Below are positions 1 through 6,090 of a stretch of 15,977 bases of DNA, piece by piece; position 1 is the stretch's first letter, and each line of letters starts with the position of its first letter. The notes under the pieces were generated by a model. The model did no database searches. It saw only the letters and a list, made by a program, of their open reading frames with translations, and was not told where the DNA came from. The translations under genes were made by a program, and so were the position numbers. The DNA is from CAYUNA01 sp047629355 (GTDB lineage: Bacteria; Bacteroidota; Bacteroidia; Chitinophagales; Saprospiraceae): positions 1 through 15,977 of the forward strand of contig JBLHWU010000153.1 in the NCBI GenBank assembly GCA_047629355.1, read 5' to 3'.

Positions 1-1
1 A

Positions 2-61
2 GGGGATAAGTCTCCACAGCAGATGAGTTTATACTTAAACGCCAAAAAAATGGCAGCTTAG
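2..61 (+). other. Possible 3' end of a coding sequence running in from the left edge
   Basis: Reading from base 2 gives a 19-residue tail (GDKSPQQMSLYLNAKKMAA) that ends at the TAG of 59-61. The composition is protein-like, but the stretch is too short to identify. It is in the same frame as the broken reading frame that starts at 71, so it may be an upstream piece of that relic, or the true end of a gene lying outside the window. Low confidence. Confidence 0.22.
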
Positions 62-70
62 TTAACTTAA

Positions 71-411
71 CTCGATGTCCGATGTCGTGACGATGACCAA
101 AGTGCTACCAACATAGAAGAGTCCTTGAAAGAATATAAAGAAGGAGACCTTATTGTTTTTGAAAAAGAAGAAGGGCATCATTAGGTTGGATTAGATGATT
201 GGGGAGTAGTTGCGGAAATTTGGCAACATACGGATGTGGATAACCCTTCGGACGAGGAGGATATCATTCGATTGCAAGATGAATTCAATAGGCAATCACC
301 AAAGTGAAAAGAGTCAAATATGTTGGGTTAGAAGAGGTTATTCGAAGAATATTTTGTTTTGATTGTCTAAATGTCTATGTTTGTTACGAGGTAAAAAATC
401 GTCAGATTTAA
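71..411 (+). pseudogene. Broken open reading frame, unknown family
   Basis: One frame is open from 71 to 304 apart from a single in-frame TAG at 182-184. It carries protein-like sequence on both sides of that stop: KEGDLIVFEKEEGHH before, and VGLDDWGVVAEIWQHTDVDN after. At the TGA of 305-307 the sense appears to pass to another frame (VKRVKYVGLEEVIRR), which runs to the TAA at 409-411. One nonsense change plus one frameshift would explain this. No start codon is obvious; the frame is preceded by a TAA at 68-70. I do not recognise the family. The acidic Trp-containing central part resembles many small immunity-type or hypothetical proteins, but that is not an assignment. The promoter of the next gene lies inside its 3' end, which fits a dead gene. 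Confidence 0.45.
353..383 (+). promoter_or_regulatory. Bacteroidota-type promoter for the 472 secreted-protein gene
   Basis: TTTG at 353-356, a 19-bp spacer, then TATGTTTG at 376-383 match the Bacteroidota -33/-7 consensus TTTG-N19-21-TAnnTTTG exactly. The predicted transcript start is near 387, giving an untranslated leader of about 85 nt before the ATG at 472. Prediction from sequence only. Confidence 0.68.
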
Positions 412-471
412 AATAACAACAACATTAACATAGCTTCAGATGCTTCTCATCTAAGCTAAAAATCAGTCAAT

Positions 472-1158
472 ATGAAAAATATTTTTACGGGTCTACTTTT
501 TTGTTTGCCACTATTGCTTATCGGGCAAAGTATAGAGTTTAATCCAACTGATGATATTTATCAGGAACATCCAAATGACGAATTTTTGGGAGCAGCAGTC
601 ATTGATATTAAAAATATCTCTGGTGCGCCAATAACCCTTAATTATGAGGTGTTATCGAATACTTTTTTGATGGATTGGACGAATACGCTTTGCATAGGTC
701 TTGACCAGTGTTATAATTTTATTCCGGAGTCAGGAACGTTTGGGACATTAGCCAATGAAGCGGAAAGTTATATTAGTTGTAGCACAAGTTTCTGGGAATA
801 TGAGGGTGAAGGTACCGTCGTTTTTAGAGTGTTTGATGCCAATGACAATACGATTGCCGATACAATTAGTCTGACTTTCAATGTTTTAGAAGCGGTTACT
901 GGAACAAATAATTTGGTCAATGATTATAATTTTAAACTAAGTCCTAACCCAATTTCGAGTGATTTGAATGTAGTAAATACCCAATTGGAAGACTTCGAAA
1001 TTAGCATTTACAATTTGGGTGGACAGTTGATTTTGAAAGAATCAGCAATCGGGAAATCGTGGAATGGCAATCTTTCTAATCAACCTGATGGCATTTATCT
1101 TTTGACAATTATTAGTGATAAAGGATTGGTTTTTAGAGAAAAAGTGGTAAAAGATTAA
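472..1158 (+). CDS. Secreted protein with type IX secretion C-terminal sorting domain
   Basis: The 228-residue product begins with a signal peptide (residues 1-19: MKN, then a hydrophobic core FTGLLFCLPLLLIG, cleavage probably near GQS). Residues about 21-140 form a predicted beta-sandwich with three cysteines (74, 80, 103), of the kind common in short Bacteroidota secreted proteins. Residues about 150-228 are a type A sorting domain: LSPNPISSDLNV, then ISIYNLGGQLI, then NQPDGIYLLTI, ending in a Lys/Asp-rich strand. By family knowledge this domain directs passage through the PorSS/T9SS outer-membrane machinery, with the domain removed or linked to the cell surface. The partner or ligand of the N-terminal part is unknown. 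A promoter at 353-383 and a strong hairpin at 1177-1215 suggest a single-gene transcript. The intact gene sits between two apparent relics. Confidence 0.88.
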   Translation: MKNIFTGLLFCLPLLLIGQSIEFNPTDDIYQEHPNDEFLGAAVIDIKNISGAPITLNYEVLSNTFLMDWTNTLCIGLDQCYNFIPESGTFGTLANEAESYISCSTSFWEYEGEGTVVFRVFDANDNTIADTISLTFNVLEAVTGTNNLVNDYNFKLSPNPISSDLNVVNTQLEDFEISIYNLGGQLILKESAIGKSWNGNLSNQPDGIYLLTIISDKGLVFREKVVKD

Positions 1159-1176
1159 TGATGATTTTTAAGGACT

Positions 1177-1215
1177 ATTTAGCGGTCAGTTTTTATGAAA
1201 AATTGACCGCTAAAT
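1177..1215 (+). terminator. Hairpin terminator after the T9SS cargo gene
   Basis: An 18-bp inverted repeat (ATTTAGCGGTCAGTTTTT at 1177-1194 against 1198-1215, one mismatch that is G-U in RNA) encloses the 3-nt loop ATG and is followed by GTTTT. It starts 19 bp after the stop codon. The last base pairs are A/T only, so the functional stem is probably the 12-bp part ATTTAGCGGTCA. Confidence 0.72.
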
Positions 1216-1246
1216 GTTTTAAAACAATAACTGGATTTTCTACATT

Positions 1247-1456
1247 TCGCTCACAAATTTCCTTCAATTTTGCTAACGTTTCTGGACACCTTTTCTGAAA
1301 ATAATCTCCTATTTAATATTTCTTCCTTTATCTCAACGCCCTTTAAAAACGCAGCCAGGACTAAAGGTGGCAATCCATTATTTAAAGTGCTATTCGTCAA
1401 TTATCGTAAAATGAACGTGTTCAACAGAGGTGTTAATGTCTATTTTAAAGGTTGAA
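1247..1456 (-). pseudogene. Possible degraded small gene, unknown family
   Basis: On the minus strand the stretch reads as protein-like sequence in pieces. An upstream piece (KIDINTSVEHVHFTIIDE) is followed one frame over by NNGLPPLVLAAFLKGVEIKE and then EEILNRRLFSEKVSRNVSK, ending at a stop near 1247. The second piece has the hydrophobicity and charge pattern of a helical domain and looks more like real protein than the plus-strand frame opposite it. At least one frameshift is needed to join the pieces and no convincing start was found. It could be a dead gene or chance. I do not recognise the family. Confidence 0.3.
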
Positions 1457-1634
1457 TTTTTCCTTTAGCTAAGTACTTATTTAAGTTAATTCTCATAAAT
1501 TTTGGAATAAAAATTGCATTAAATTTAATTAATATGTTTTATTAATATACTTGATGGGACCTACCTATATATTCCTGTACATTTTCATTCCTAATGAAAA
1601 ACAATTTCTTTCACAAAAAAACTATTAATTTGTT

Positions 1635-2303
1635 ATGAGAAAAAATTTAAACACACAGCTATTAGTACTATTTTTAATTTTCAACTGTCATCTTTTTACG
1701 TTTGCGAGTGTCACCTATGAAAAGAATCTATCAGGTGATAATATTCAAATTGGCAATTTACTGCGGTGGACGACCTCCGAAGAAGTCAACAATCAATTAT
1801 TTCTGATTGAACGGTCATTTAATGGAATTGACTTTGAAAAAATTGGAAAAATCAATGGCGTAGGGAATTCCGATGAACTCAACGGATACGAGTTTTTGGA
1901 TGTGAATATGCATGAAGACAAAGCGTTGTATCGATTAATACAAATGGATTTTGACGGCACTTTTGCTTATTCTGGAATTTTGCAATTGCAGTCCGTTTAT
2001 CCAAATAATTTCATGGTTAAATACATGCCTAATACTTCAATAACGACTACTTTTGACGTCGTTTTGGAAATGTTTCAAACGGGTGATTTGTCTTATGTTT
2101 TAACAAGCATCAAAGGAGATCAAGTGATGGCAGAAGAAATTGGCGTGGCGGTTGGCATGCAAAATATTCAGGTTGATTTAGAATTTCAACCCAAAGGCAT
2201 CTACCGATTGACGCTTACAATGGGCGAAGAAGTGGAACACTTGGTGATTCAAAAAGTCGATGAAGATGAATTGCACAATAATATGGCATCAATGAAAAAC
2301 TAA
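1635..2303 (+). CDS. Secreted protein with Bacteroidota WTT-ERS-type repeat domain
   Basis: The 222-residue product has an N-terminal signal peptide (residues 1-25: MRKNLNTQ, then LLVLFLIFNCHLFTFAS). Residues about 37-118 follow the pattern frequent in Bacteroidota exported proteins just before their C-terminal domain: LLRWTTSEEVNNQLFLIERS, then FNGIDFEKIGKINGVGNS, a YEFLD turn and YRLIQMDFDGTFAYSG. The last 100 residues (VYPNNFMVKYM to GIYRLTLTMGEEVEHLVIQK) resemble a diverged type A T9SS sorting domain, but the usual YPNP start is altered to YPNN and 15 extra residues (DEDELHNNMASMKN) follow the final strand. It probably acts outside the cell or at the surface; the substrate is unknown. It converges with the RNase H gene over the hairpin at 2333-2389. 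No clear promoter was found in the 179 bp upstream. Confidence 0.8.
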   Translation: MRKNLNTQLLVLFLIFNCHLFTFASVTYEKNLSGDNIQIGNLLRWTTSEEVNNQLFLIERSFNGIDFEKIGKINGVGNSDELNGYEFLDVNMHEDKALYRLIQMDFDGTFAYSGILQLQSVYPNNFMVKYMPNTSITTTFDVVLEMFQTGDLSYVLTSIKGDQVMAEEIGVAVGMQNIQVDLEFQPKGIYRLTLTMGEEVEHLVIQKVDEDELHNNMASMKN

Positions 2304-2332
2304 CGCGTTACGGGTTGTGAGTTCCCTGTTGT

Positions 2333-2389
2333 GGGTTGCATATGCGACATGTTCTTATAGTATCTAAGAACACGTCGCATATGCAACCC
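2333..2389. terminator. Long hairpin between convergent genes, probable bidirectional terminator or mobile hairpin
   Basis: Arms at 2333-2357 and 2365-2389 (GGGTTGCATATGCGACATGT and five more bases) pair over 25 bp with one G-T mismatch around a 7-nt loop. Weaker pairing continues outside (GTTG with CAAC). It lies between two convergent stop codons, 29 bp from one and 9 bp from the other. There is no U tract on either strand, so it is not a textbook intrinsic terminator. The near-perfect stem could also be a repeat element. Confidence 0.5.
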
Positions 2390-2398
2390 GCAACTCGG

Positions 2399-3037
2399 TT
2401 ACTTTCGTCCAAAATCCGCAGGAATCTCTCCCCAACTCTTCGTTTCCCACTTCATAATTTTATTAGAAAAATGATTGGCTTTTAACCAGTTTTCTGCTCT
2501 TTCTATAAGCTGATGCAAATGCTCAGTTTTGGCATTTTTTACCAATTTCGTCTTGCATTGTCGTCGCTGTACCCAACTCATAGCAATTCTTGAATCCGTA
2601 TAAATCGGAGTCGTTTTTCCTTCCCGCTGAAACATCGCCAAGGCATGTACAATAGCTAAAAATTCACCGATATTATTCGTTCCCAACGGAAATTTTTGAT
2701 GAAAAAATCGAAATTTCGTCTTCGTATCCACTCCCTGATATTCCATTACTCCTGGATTTCCTGCACAGGCTGCATCCACTGAAATGCTATCCCAAACAAT
2801 ACTCTTTCGACTTTCCGCAGACATCGGACTTGCCGTCTTTTTTTTTCCAGTCTTACCAAAGTTAATATATTTTTGATACCCCGCCCGATACGCTTCTTGC
2901 GCTTCGGCTACCGTCTCAAAACTCTTATATTTTGCTCCCGGATATGCCTTCGTTTGCAATAGACAATCCGCCCAAGTATCATAAATTCCCGGATGAGTGC
3001 CTTCCCAAACGACGTATAATTTTCTCTTTTTTGCCAT
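2399..3037 (-). CDS. rnhA: Ribonuclease H with N-terminal viroplasmin (hybrid-binding) domain
   Basis: The 212-residue protein would cleave RNA in RNA:DNA hybrids (R-loops, primers) in the cytoplasm. Residues 5-55 are a caulimovirus-viroplasmin/hybrid-binding domain: YVVWEGTHPGIYDTWADC, then YPGAKYKSFETVAEAQEAY. A basic linker (GKTGKKKTAS) leads to an RNase H fold at about 80-212. The four acidic metal ligands are visible: D88 in SVDAACAGNPG, E125 in TNNIGEFLAI, D148 in YTDSRIAM, and D208 in the C-terminal ADFGRK. The order and spacing match type 1 RNases H of Bacteroidota and Firmicutes. The ATG at 3037 begins MAKKRKLYVVW, as in relatives. The gene stands alone, convergent with the secreted-protein gene, and its upstream region is filled by the nested mobile elements. 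Confidence 0.92.
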   Translation of the reverse strand: MAKKRKLYVVWEGTHPGIYDTWADCLLQTKAYPGAKYKSFETVAEAQEAYRAGYQKYINFGKTGKKKTASPMSAESRKSIVWDSISVDAACAGNPGVMEYQGVDTKTKFRFFHQKFPLGTNNIGEFLAIVHALAMFQREGKTTPIYTDSRIAMSWVQRRQCKTKLVKNAKTEHLHQLIERAENWLKANHFSNKIMKWETKSWGEIPADFGRK

Positions 3038-3097
3038 TGTTTGCTTATTGTTTTTCGTAATTTTCTTGTACTACAATACTTACAAGTAACACGTACT

Positions 3098-3292
3098 AAT
3101 TAATCGTAACTTCTCAGGTGCTTTAATGTACTGATTATCAGTTATTTATAGTTTTTTTTTTAAAAAAAATTATATTTGTCTGGTTTTTTCAAATTTTCGA
3201 CAAAAAAGCATATTTTTAACATTTACATAACTAAAAATACCTGTTTTTAACTAAAAATAAGGTTTAAACCACCTGAGTAGTTACAATTAATC
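3098..3292. repeat. 8-bp target duplication AATTAATC flanking the inserted element
   Basis: AATTAATC occurs at 3098-3105 and 3285-3292, directly abutting the GTAAC termini of the 179-bp insert. Collapsing it to one copy restores the symmetric end of the host element, which independently supports its origin by insertion. Confidence 0.75.
3106..3284. mobile_element. Second MITE-like element inserted inside the first
   Basis: This is a 179-bp AT-rich non-coding segment. Its ends are GTAACTTCTCAGGTGCTTT (3106-3124) and the inverse of GTAACTACTCAGGTGGTTT (3266-3284), 17 of 19 matching. It is flanked by a perfect 8-bp direct repeat AATTAATC (3098-3105 and 3285-3292). Ends that start GTAA and an 8-bp target duplication are the hallmarks of IS66-family elements, so it is probably mobilised by an IS66-type transposase. 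That last step is inference; no transposase gene lies in the window. Confidence 0.75.
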
Positions 3293-3571
3293 AGGTAATT
3301 TTTAACCATCTTTTTCCACTATTTTCCTTTAAAAAAGACTTGAATAAAAGGATTATTTAAGCCTTTTTTAAAGAAAACTATCGAAAAAATCTTGCCTAAA
3401 GATTTTACCTGATTAATCACTACGTGTTACTTAAAAGGTTGCAGAAAAACAAAAAATATAATTTAAATAATTGACTGTCAATGACTTAAAATAGTTTTAT
3501 TTTAGCTCAAATAGCTAGGTTTAAACTACAAAAAGCGATGTGTCTATGTGAACTATCTGGACTATGTGGTG

Positions 3572-3593
3572 AAAAATTGGAATTCATTCCAAT
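3572..3593 (-). terminator. Intrinsic terminator of the minus-strand yecM-like/arsC operon
   Basis: Read on the minus strand, ATTGGAAT-GA-ATTCCAAT (3593-3576) is followed directly by TTTTTC, 6 bp after the stop codon of the VOC gene. The stem is short and AT-rich, but the U tract is correctly placed. Confidence 0.6.
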
Positions 3594-3598
3594 AAGCC

Positions 3599-4108
3599 TT
3601 AATTCCTTAATTCATCCAAACAATCAATCACATACTCCAAATCATATTCGTGAAACTTCACGCTAATGTCCTCAAATTGAATCCGTACATCTGGATTAAT
3701 TTCTTTATCCATCCCTTTTTTATCAAAATCAATATGCTCAAATCCACGTACAAAATCCTCCAAACTATAATCAATCACAAACTCCACATGTTCATAGCCT
3801 TCCTTATAAAAACGTCCTTTTTTTGGTGCAGGCAATTCAATCAAATAAATGTCGCGCATTTCGTGACGAACCGGCTCTTCGAGCTTGAAAACGGCGATTT
3901 GACGACCATTGATGTCACTTTCGTTAATCATTTCACCAATCGTTGAAAGCTCTTTTTTTAAGGTTTCATATCGCTCGTCCGTTTCTACACGATAGCAAAT
4001 ATGGTCCATTTCAAAACCTTGAATGTGAATTGCATTAACGAATAAGTTCAAAAATACTTTATCTAAAAATGGCTTTAAATCTGGTAATATATTTTCAACT
4101 GGATGCAT
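3599..4108 (-). CDS. VOC-fold protein of the YecM type
   Basis: The 169-residue protein matches the pattern of YecM (DUF991), a single-chain vicinal-oxygen-chelate fold of unknown reaction. Supporting motifs are MDHICYRV (residues 34-41), a strand INGRQIAVFKLEEPV (66-80), IYLIELPAPKKGRF (87-100), GYEHVEFVID (104-113) and VKFHEYDLEYVI near the end. H36, H107, E109 and possibly H153 are candidate metal ligands by position. YecM proteins are usually about 185 residues, so this one is near full length. It is the last gene of a minus-strand unit with only 6 bp between it and the upstream arsC, so co-translation is likely. The E. coli relative has no established substrate; an arsenic role should not be inferred from the neighbour alone. 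Confidence 0.8.
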   Translation of the reverse strand: MHPVENILPDLKPFLDKVFLNLFVNAIHIQGFEMDHICYRVETDERYETLKKELSTIGEMINESDINGRQIAVFKLEEPVRHEMRDIYLIELPAPKKGRFYKEGYEHVEFVIDYSLEDFVRGFEHIDFDKKGMDKEINPDVRIQFEDISVKFHEYDLEYVIDCLDELRN

Positions 4109-4114
4109 ATTTTT

Positions 4115-4459
4115 TTAGTTTAAAATTGTCAAAACTAACGACGGCGGTCTGCCAATAATCGCTTTGGTTTCATTAAATACAATCGGTCGTTCTATCAAAA
4201 TTGGGTTTGCAACCATCGCCGCTATCCAATCGTTATCCGACAGCGTTTTGCCCCGATATTTTTCTTTAAAAATCTTTTCATTCTTCCGAATCAAATCCAA
4301 CGGCTGAATGTCCAGTTTTCGAATGATTTCCATCAATTCCTCCTGCGTCGGTGGCGTTTTTAAATAATGAATAACCTCCACTTCCGCACCCTGTTCTTCC
4401 AGCAAACCAAGACCTTCCCTAGATTTTGAACACCTCGGATTGTGATATATTTTAATCAT
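4115..4459 (-). CDS. arsC: Glutaredoxin-type arsenate reductase ArsC
   Basis: The 114-residue thioredoxin-fold protein is predicted to reduce arsenate to arsenite using glutathione/glutaredoxin-type thiols. The catalytic cysteine is C10 in the signature HNPRCSKSREG. Arginines equivalent to the three that bind the oxyanion in plasmid R773 ArsC (60, 94, 107) are seen as R58 (DLIRKNE), R91 (IERPIV) and R104 (IIGRPPS). I chose the ATG at 4459 (MIKIYHNPRC). The frame is open further upstream to 4513, but that extension would be translated from a short direct repeat and has no family counterpart. The gene lies between a helical hypothetical gene (61-bp gap) and the YecM-like gene (6-bp gap). No arsR, arsB or acr3 is nearby, so a dedicated arsenic operon is not shown. 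Many Bacteroidota carry such isolated arsC genes. Confidence 0.9.
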   Translation of the reverse strand: MIKIYHNPRCSKSREGLGLLEEQGAEVEVIHYLKTPPTQEELMEIIRKLDIQPLDLIRKNEKIFKEKYRGKTLSDNDWIAAMVANPILIERPIVFNETKAIIGRPPSLVLTILN

Positions 4460-4484
4460 AAGTTCTATTTTTATTTCTACCACG

Positions 4485-4516
4485 CCCAGCACCCAGTACC
4501 TAAAACCCAGCACCCA
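4485..4516. repeat. Short direct repeat CCCAGCACCCA between arsC and the upstream gene
   Basis: CCCAGCACCCA occurs at 4485-4495 and again at 4506-4516, with a related CCCAGTACC between them. It fills most of the 61-bp gap. The G/C-rich composition is unlike the AT-rich flanks. Confidence 0.6.
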
Positions 4517-4520
4517 ATAA

Positions 4521-4997
4521 TTATCTCTCCACCATTTTCAATTCTTCTAAATAATCATATTGCAAGTCTTCATGCAACTTCGCCAGCGCCATTCTAATCT
4601 TTCTAATTTGACTATCATAAATCGTCATAAAGGCACTAATCTGATGAAAAGGCATCTCCTGTTCTTCCATTTGTTTGCACAAATGAATTCGCATTTCTAT
4701 TTCCGTTTCCTTATTTCCAGAGTACCGAATGCACTTGTCCAAATACCGAATTACCTTTCGCAACCCCTTCTTCCGAACGTACAAATTGGACTTATTTATC
4801 GCCTCCATTTGGTCCTCAATTTCCGACTTCAAGCTCTGAATATACCCGTCCTCATTTTCCGCTTCAAACAACAAATAAGTCAGTAATTCTTTATTATCCT
4901 TTTTAAATTTTGCCAACCGCAAACACAATTTCAACAATTGGTCAGGGTCAAGGTGAATCATTTCTTTTTTGAGCTGATGTAAGGTCGCTGCTTTCAT
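4521..4997 (-). CDS. Conserved-looking helical hypothetical protein
   Basis: The product has 158 residues, is predicted almost entirely alpha-helical and is rich in Lys, Glu and Leu. It has no signal peptide or membrane segment, so it is probably cytoplasmic. The N-terminal part reads MKAATLHQLKKEMIHLDPDQ, then LLKLCLRLAKFKKDNKELLTYL. The middle (EDQMEAINKSNLYVRKKGL) and the C-terminal helices (FMTIYDSQIRKIRMALAKLH) suggest a HEAT-like or TPR-like bundle. I recognise no catalytic motif. The start MKAATLHQLKKEM is the only ATG that keeps the first helix. It is the first gene of a minus-strand unit with arsC and the YecM-like gene, and the double-hairpin repeat separates it from the phosphorylase upstream. 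No function is assigned. Confidence 0.75.
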   Translation of the reverse strand: MKAATLHQLKKEMIHLDPDQLLKLCLRLAKFKKDNKELLTYLLFEAENEDGYIQSLKSEIEDQMEAINKSNLYVRKKGLRKVIRYLDKCIRYSGNKETEIEMRIHLCKQMEEQEMPFHQISAFMTIYDSQIRKIRMALAKLHEDLQYDYLEELKMVER

Positions 4998-5014
4998 AGT
5001 ATCTCGTATTTTTT

Positions 5015-5100
5015 CAAAGGGATTTTAAGGGGCAAAACGATTTTGCAAAAATCGTTTTGTCCCTTAAATGCCCCTCCCGCGCTGCCGCAGGTAGCGCGTA
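5015..5100 (-). repeat. Double-hairpin dispersed repeat, copy 1
   Basis: There are two adjacent hairpins. The larger has arms 5025-5041 and 5051-5067 (TTAAGGGGCAAAACGAT, one G-T mismatch). The smaller has arms 5078-5086 and 5090-5098 (CGCGCTGCC around GCA). The same structure occurs in reverse orientation at 9841-9928 with about nine differences. It lies between the phosphorylase stop and the start of the helical gene, so it may end or attenuate the upstream transcript. Confidence 0.75.
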
Positions 5101-5115
5101 TCCTTTGTATTAAAA

Positions 5116-5994
5116 TTATTCACTAACCAATCGCTCCAGCACGATTTTAATCAATTTCGCCACCGTCTTCTTCGGTTTTTGACTAAATTTATTTGTAATT
5201 CGATTCGCCAAAATTGCATTACAAGACAAAGCCCGATGCTCCAGAACCGCTGCCAAGCCATAAATTCCCGCCGTCTCCATTTCAAAATTAGTAAATCGGT
5301 CCTTTCCAAATTTCAATTTCGCCGTTGCCTTCGTAAATCGAATATCCAACTGCGAACTCGCCCGCAATTGCCGACCCTGTGGCGCATAAAAACCAGGACA
5401 AGTCAACGTTATCCCTTTTTTCATATCATGCCCAATCTGATTCAGCAATTTTTTATCCGCTTTAAAAACATAAGGGGTTACCATCGCATCAATGTGTTTG
5501 TCCAACAATTTTTCAAAACCAGACTGAATCGCTTGCGCTTTTTTACCATATTTAAAATTGTAAAAATTCATCAAACCATCCATACCCACGCCAACAGCAG
5601 ACACCAATAAATCATCAATTTTTACGTCTTTTTGCATACTTCCTGAAGTCCCAATTCTAACAATATCCAACTGCGTCAATTGTTTTTTAACTCGCCGCGT
5701 TTTCAAATCTAGATTCACCAAAGCATCCAATTCATTCAACACAATATCAATATTATCTGTACTAATACCTGTCGAAATTACCGTCATCCGCTTGCCTTGC
5801 AGCGTCCCGGTGTGGGTAACGAATTCTCTTTTCTGCTTCTTTATTTCAATGGTATCGAAATGTTTGGATACCGAACTAACACGTTCAGGGTCGCCAACAA
5901 AAATGACCGTTTGGGCAACATCTTCGGGTAGAATATTCAAATGATAAATACTTCCGTCGGGATTGATAATTAATTCAGAGTCAGGTAGTTGCAT
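5116..5994 (-). CDS. Nucleoside phosphorylase (uridine phosphorylase-like, NP-I family)
   Basis: The 292-residue cytoplasmic enzyme would split nucleosides with phosphate into a base and ribose-1-phosphate. NP-I landmarks appear in order: GDPERVS (residues 34-40, phosphate loop), VISTGISTDN (72-81), IVRIGTSGSM (111-120, the GTxG-type phosphate/base strand), and NFEMETAGIYG (236-246), whose Met-Glu pair contacts the ribose in this family. R264 (ANRITNKFSQK) may close the site. The sequence is nearest the uridine phosphorylase branch, but base specificity cannot be read safely, so no gene symbol is given. The ATG at 5994 (MQLPDSELIIN) lies about 33 nt downstream of a predicted transcript start. 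It is divergent from the Spx/ArsC-like gene and followed by the double-hairpin repeat. Confidence 0.88.
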   Translation of the reverse strand: MQLPDSELIINPDGSIYHLNILPEDVAQTVIFVGDPERVSSVSKHFDTIEIKKQKREFVTHTGTLQGKRMTVISTGISTDNIDIVLNELDALVNLDLKTRRVKKQLTQLDIVRIGTSGSMQKDVKIDDLLVSAVGVGMDGLMNFYNFKYGKKAQAIQSGFEKLLDKHIDAMVTPYVFKADKKLLNQIGHDMKKGITLTCPGFYAPQGRQLRASSQLDIRFTKATAKLKFGKDRFTNFEMETAGIYGLAAVLEHRALSCNAILANRITNKFSQKPKKTVAKLIKIVLERLVSE

Positions 5995-6030
5995 TTTAAT
6001 GGATAATTAAAGATTAAGAATTAAGAATGA

Positions 6031-6060
6031 CAAACTTACGAATTTTTTTGACTATCGAAA
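6031..6060 (-). promoter_or_regulatory. Predicted promoter of the nucleoside phosphorylase gene
   Basis: On the minus strand TAAGTTTG (6038-6031) matches the TAnnTTTG -7 element perfectly. A weaker TTTC (6060-6057) sits 18 bp upstream in the -33 position. The predicted start near 6027 gives a leader of about 33 nt. Confidence 0.5.
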
Positions 6061-6090
6061 TTCTTTCTTTTCTTTGCGCGAACATCAAAT

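Larger units (their letters stand above)
3086..3430. mobile_element. MITE-like element (copy 1 of family A), split by another insertion
   Basis: The ends are inverted repeats starting GTAACACGTA (3086) and ending TACGTGTTAC (3430). If 3106-3284 and one copy of the 8-bp AATTAATC are removed, the left end continues into AGGTAA (3293). It then matches the reverse complement of the right end at 24 of 26 positions, and the restored element is 158 bp. The centre (3321-3393) is a foldback: CTTTAAAAAAGACTTGAAT can pair with ATTTAAGCCTTTTTTAAAG. The same core occurs at 12575-12647 with 62 of 73 bases identical and no gap, in an element of 157 bp. There is no coding capacity. Clean flanking duplications of this older copy are not visible. 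Confidence 0.75.

Noticed and set aside
1270..1455. Plus-strand open frame of 61 codons
   Set aside because: No domain, signal peptide or start context. The opposite strand reads more like protein, so this is treated as a shadow.
3084..3434. CRISPR array or attC/integron site suggested by repeated inverted motifs
   Set aside because: There is no regular spacing or direct repeat set and no integrase. The pattern is explained by nested terminal inverted repeats with a target duplication.
3599..4459. A dedicated arsenic resistance operon (arsC plus a VOC dioxygenase such as ArsI)
   Set aside because: The VOC protein has YecM motifs rather than the ArsI cysteine/histidine pattern, and no arsR, arsB, acr3 or arsM is present.
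4460..4513. Upstream extension of arsC by 18 residues
   Set aside because: The added residues (MLGFRYWVLGVVEIKIEL) come from the CCCAGCACCCA repeat region and have no counterpart in the family. The catalytic domain starts normally at MIKIYHNPRC.
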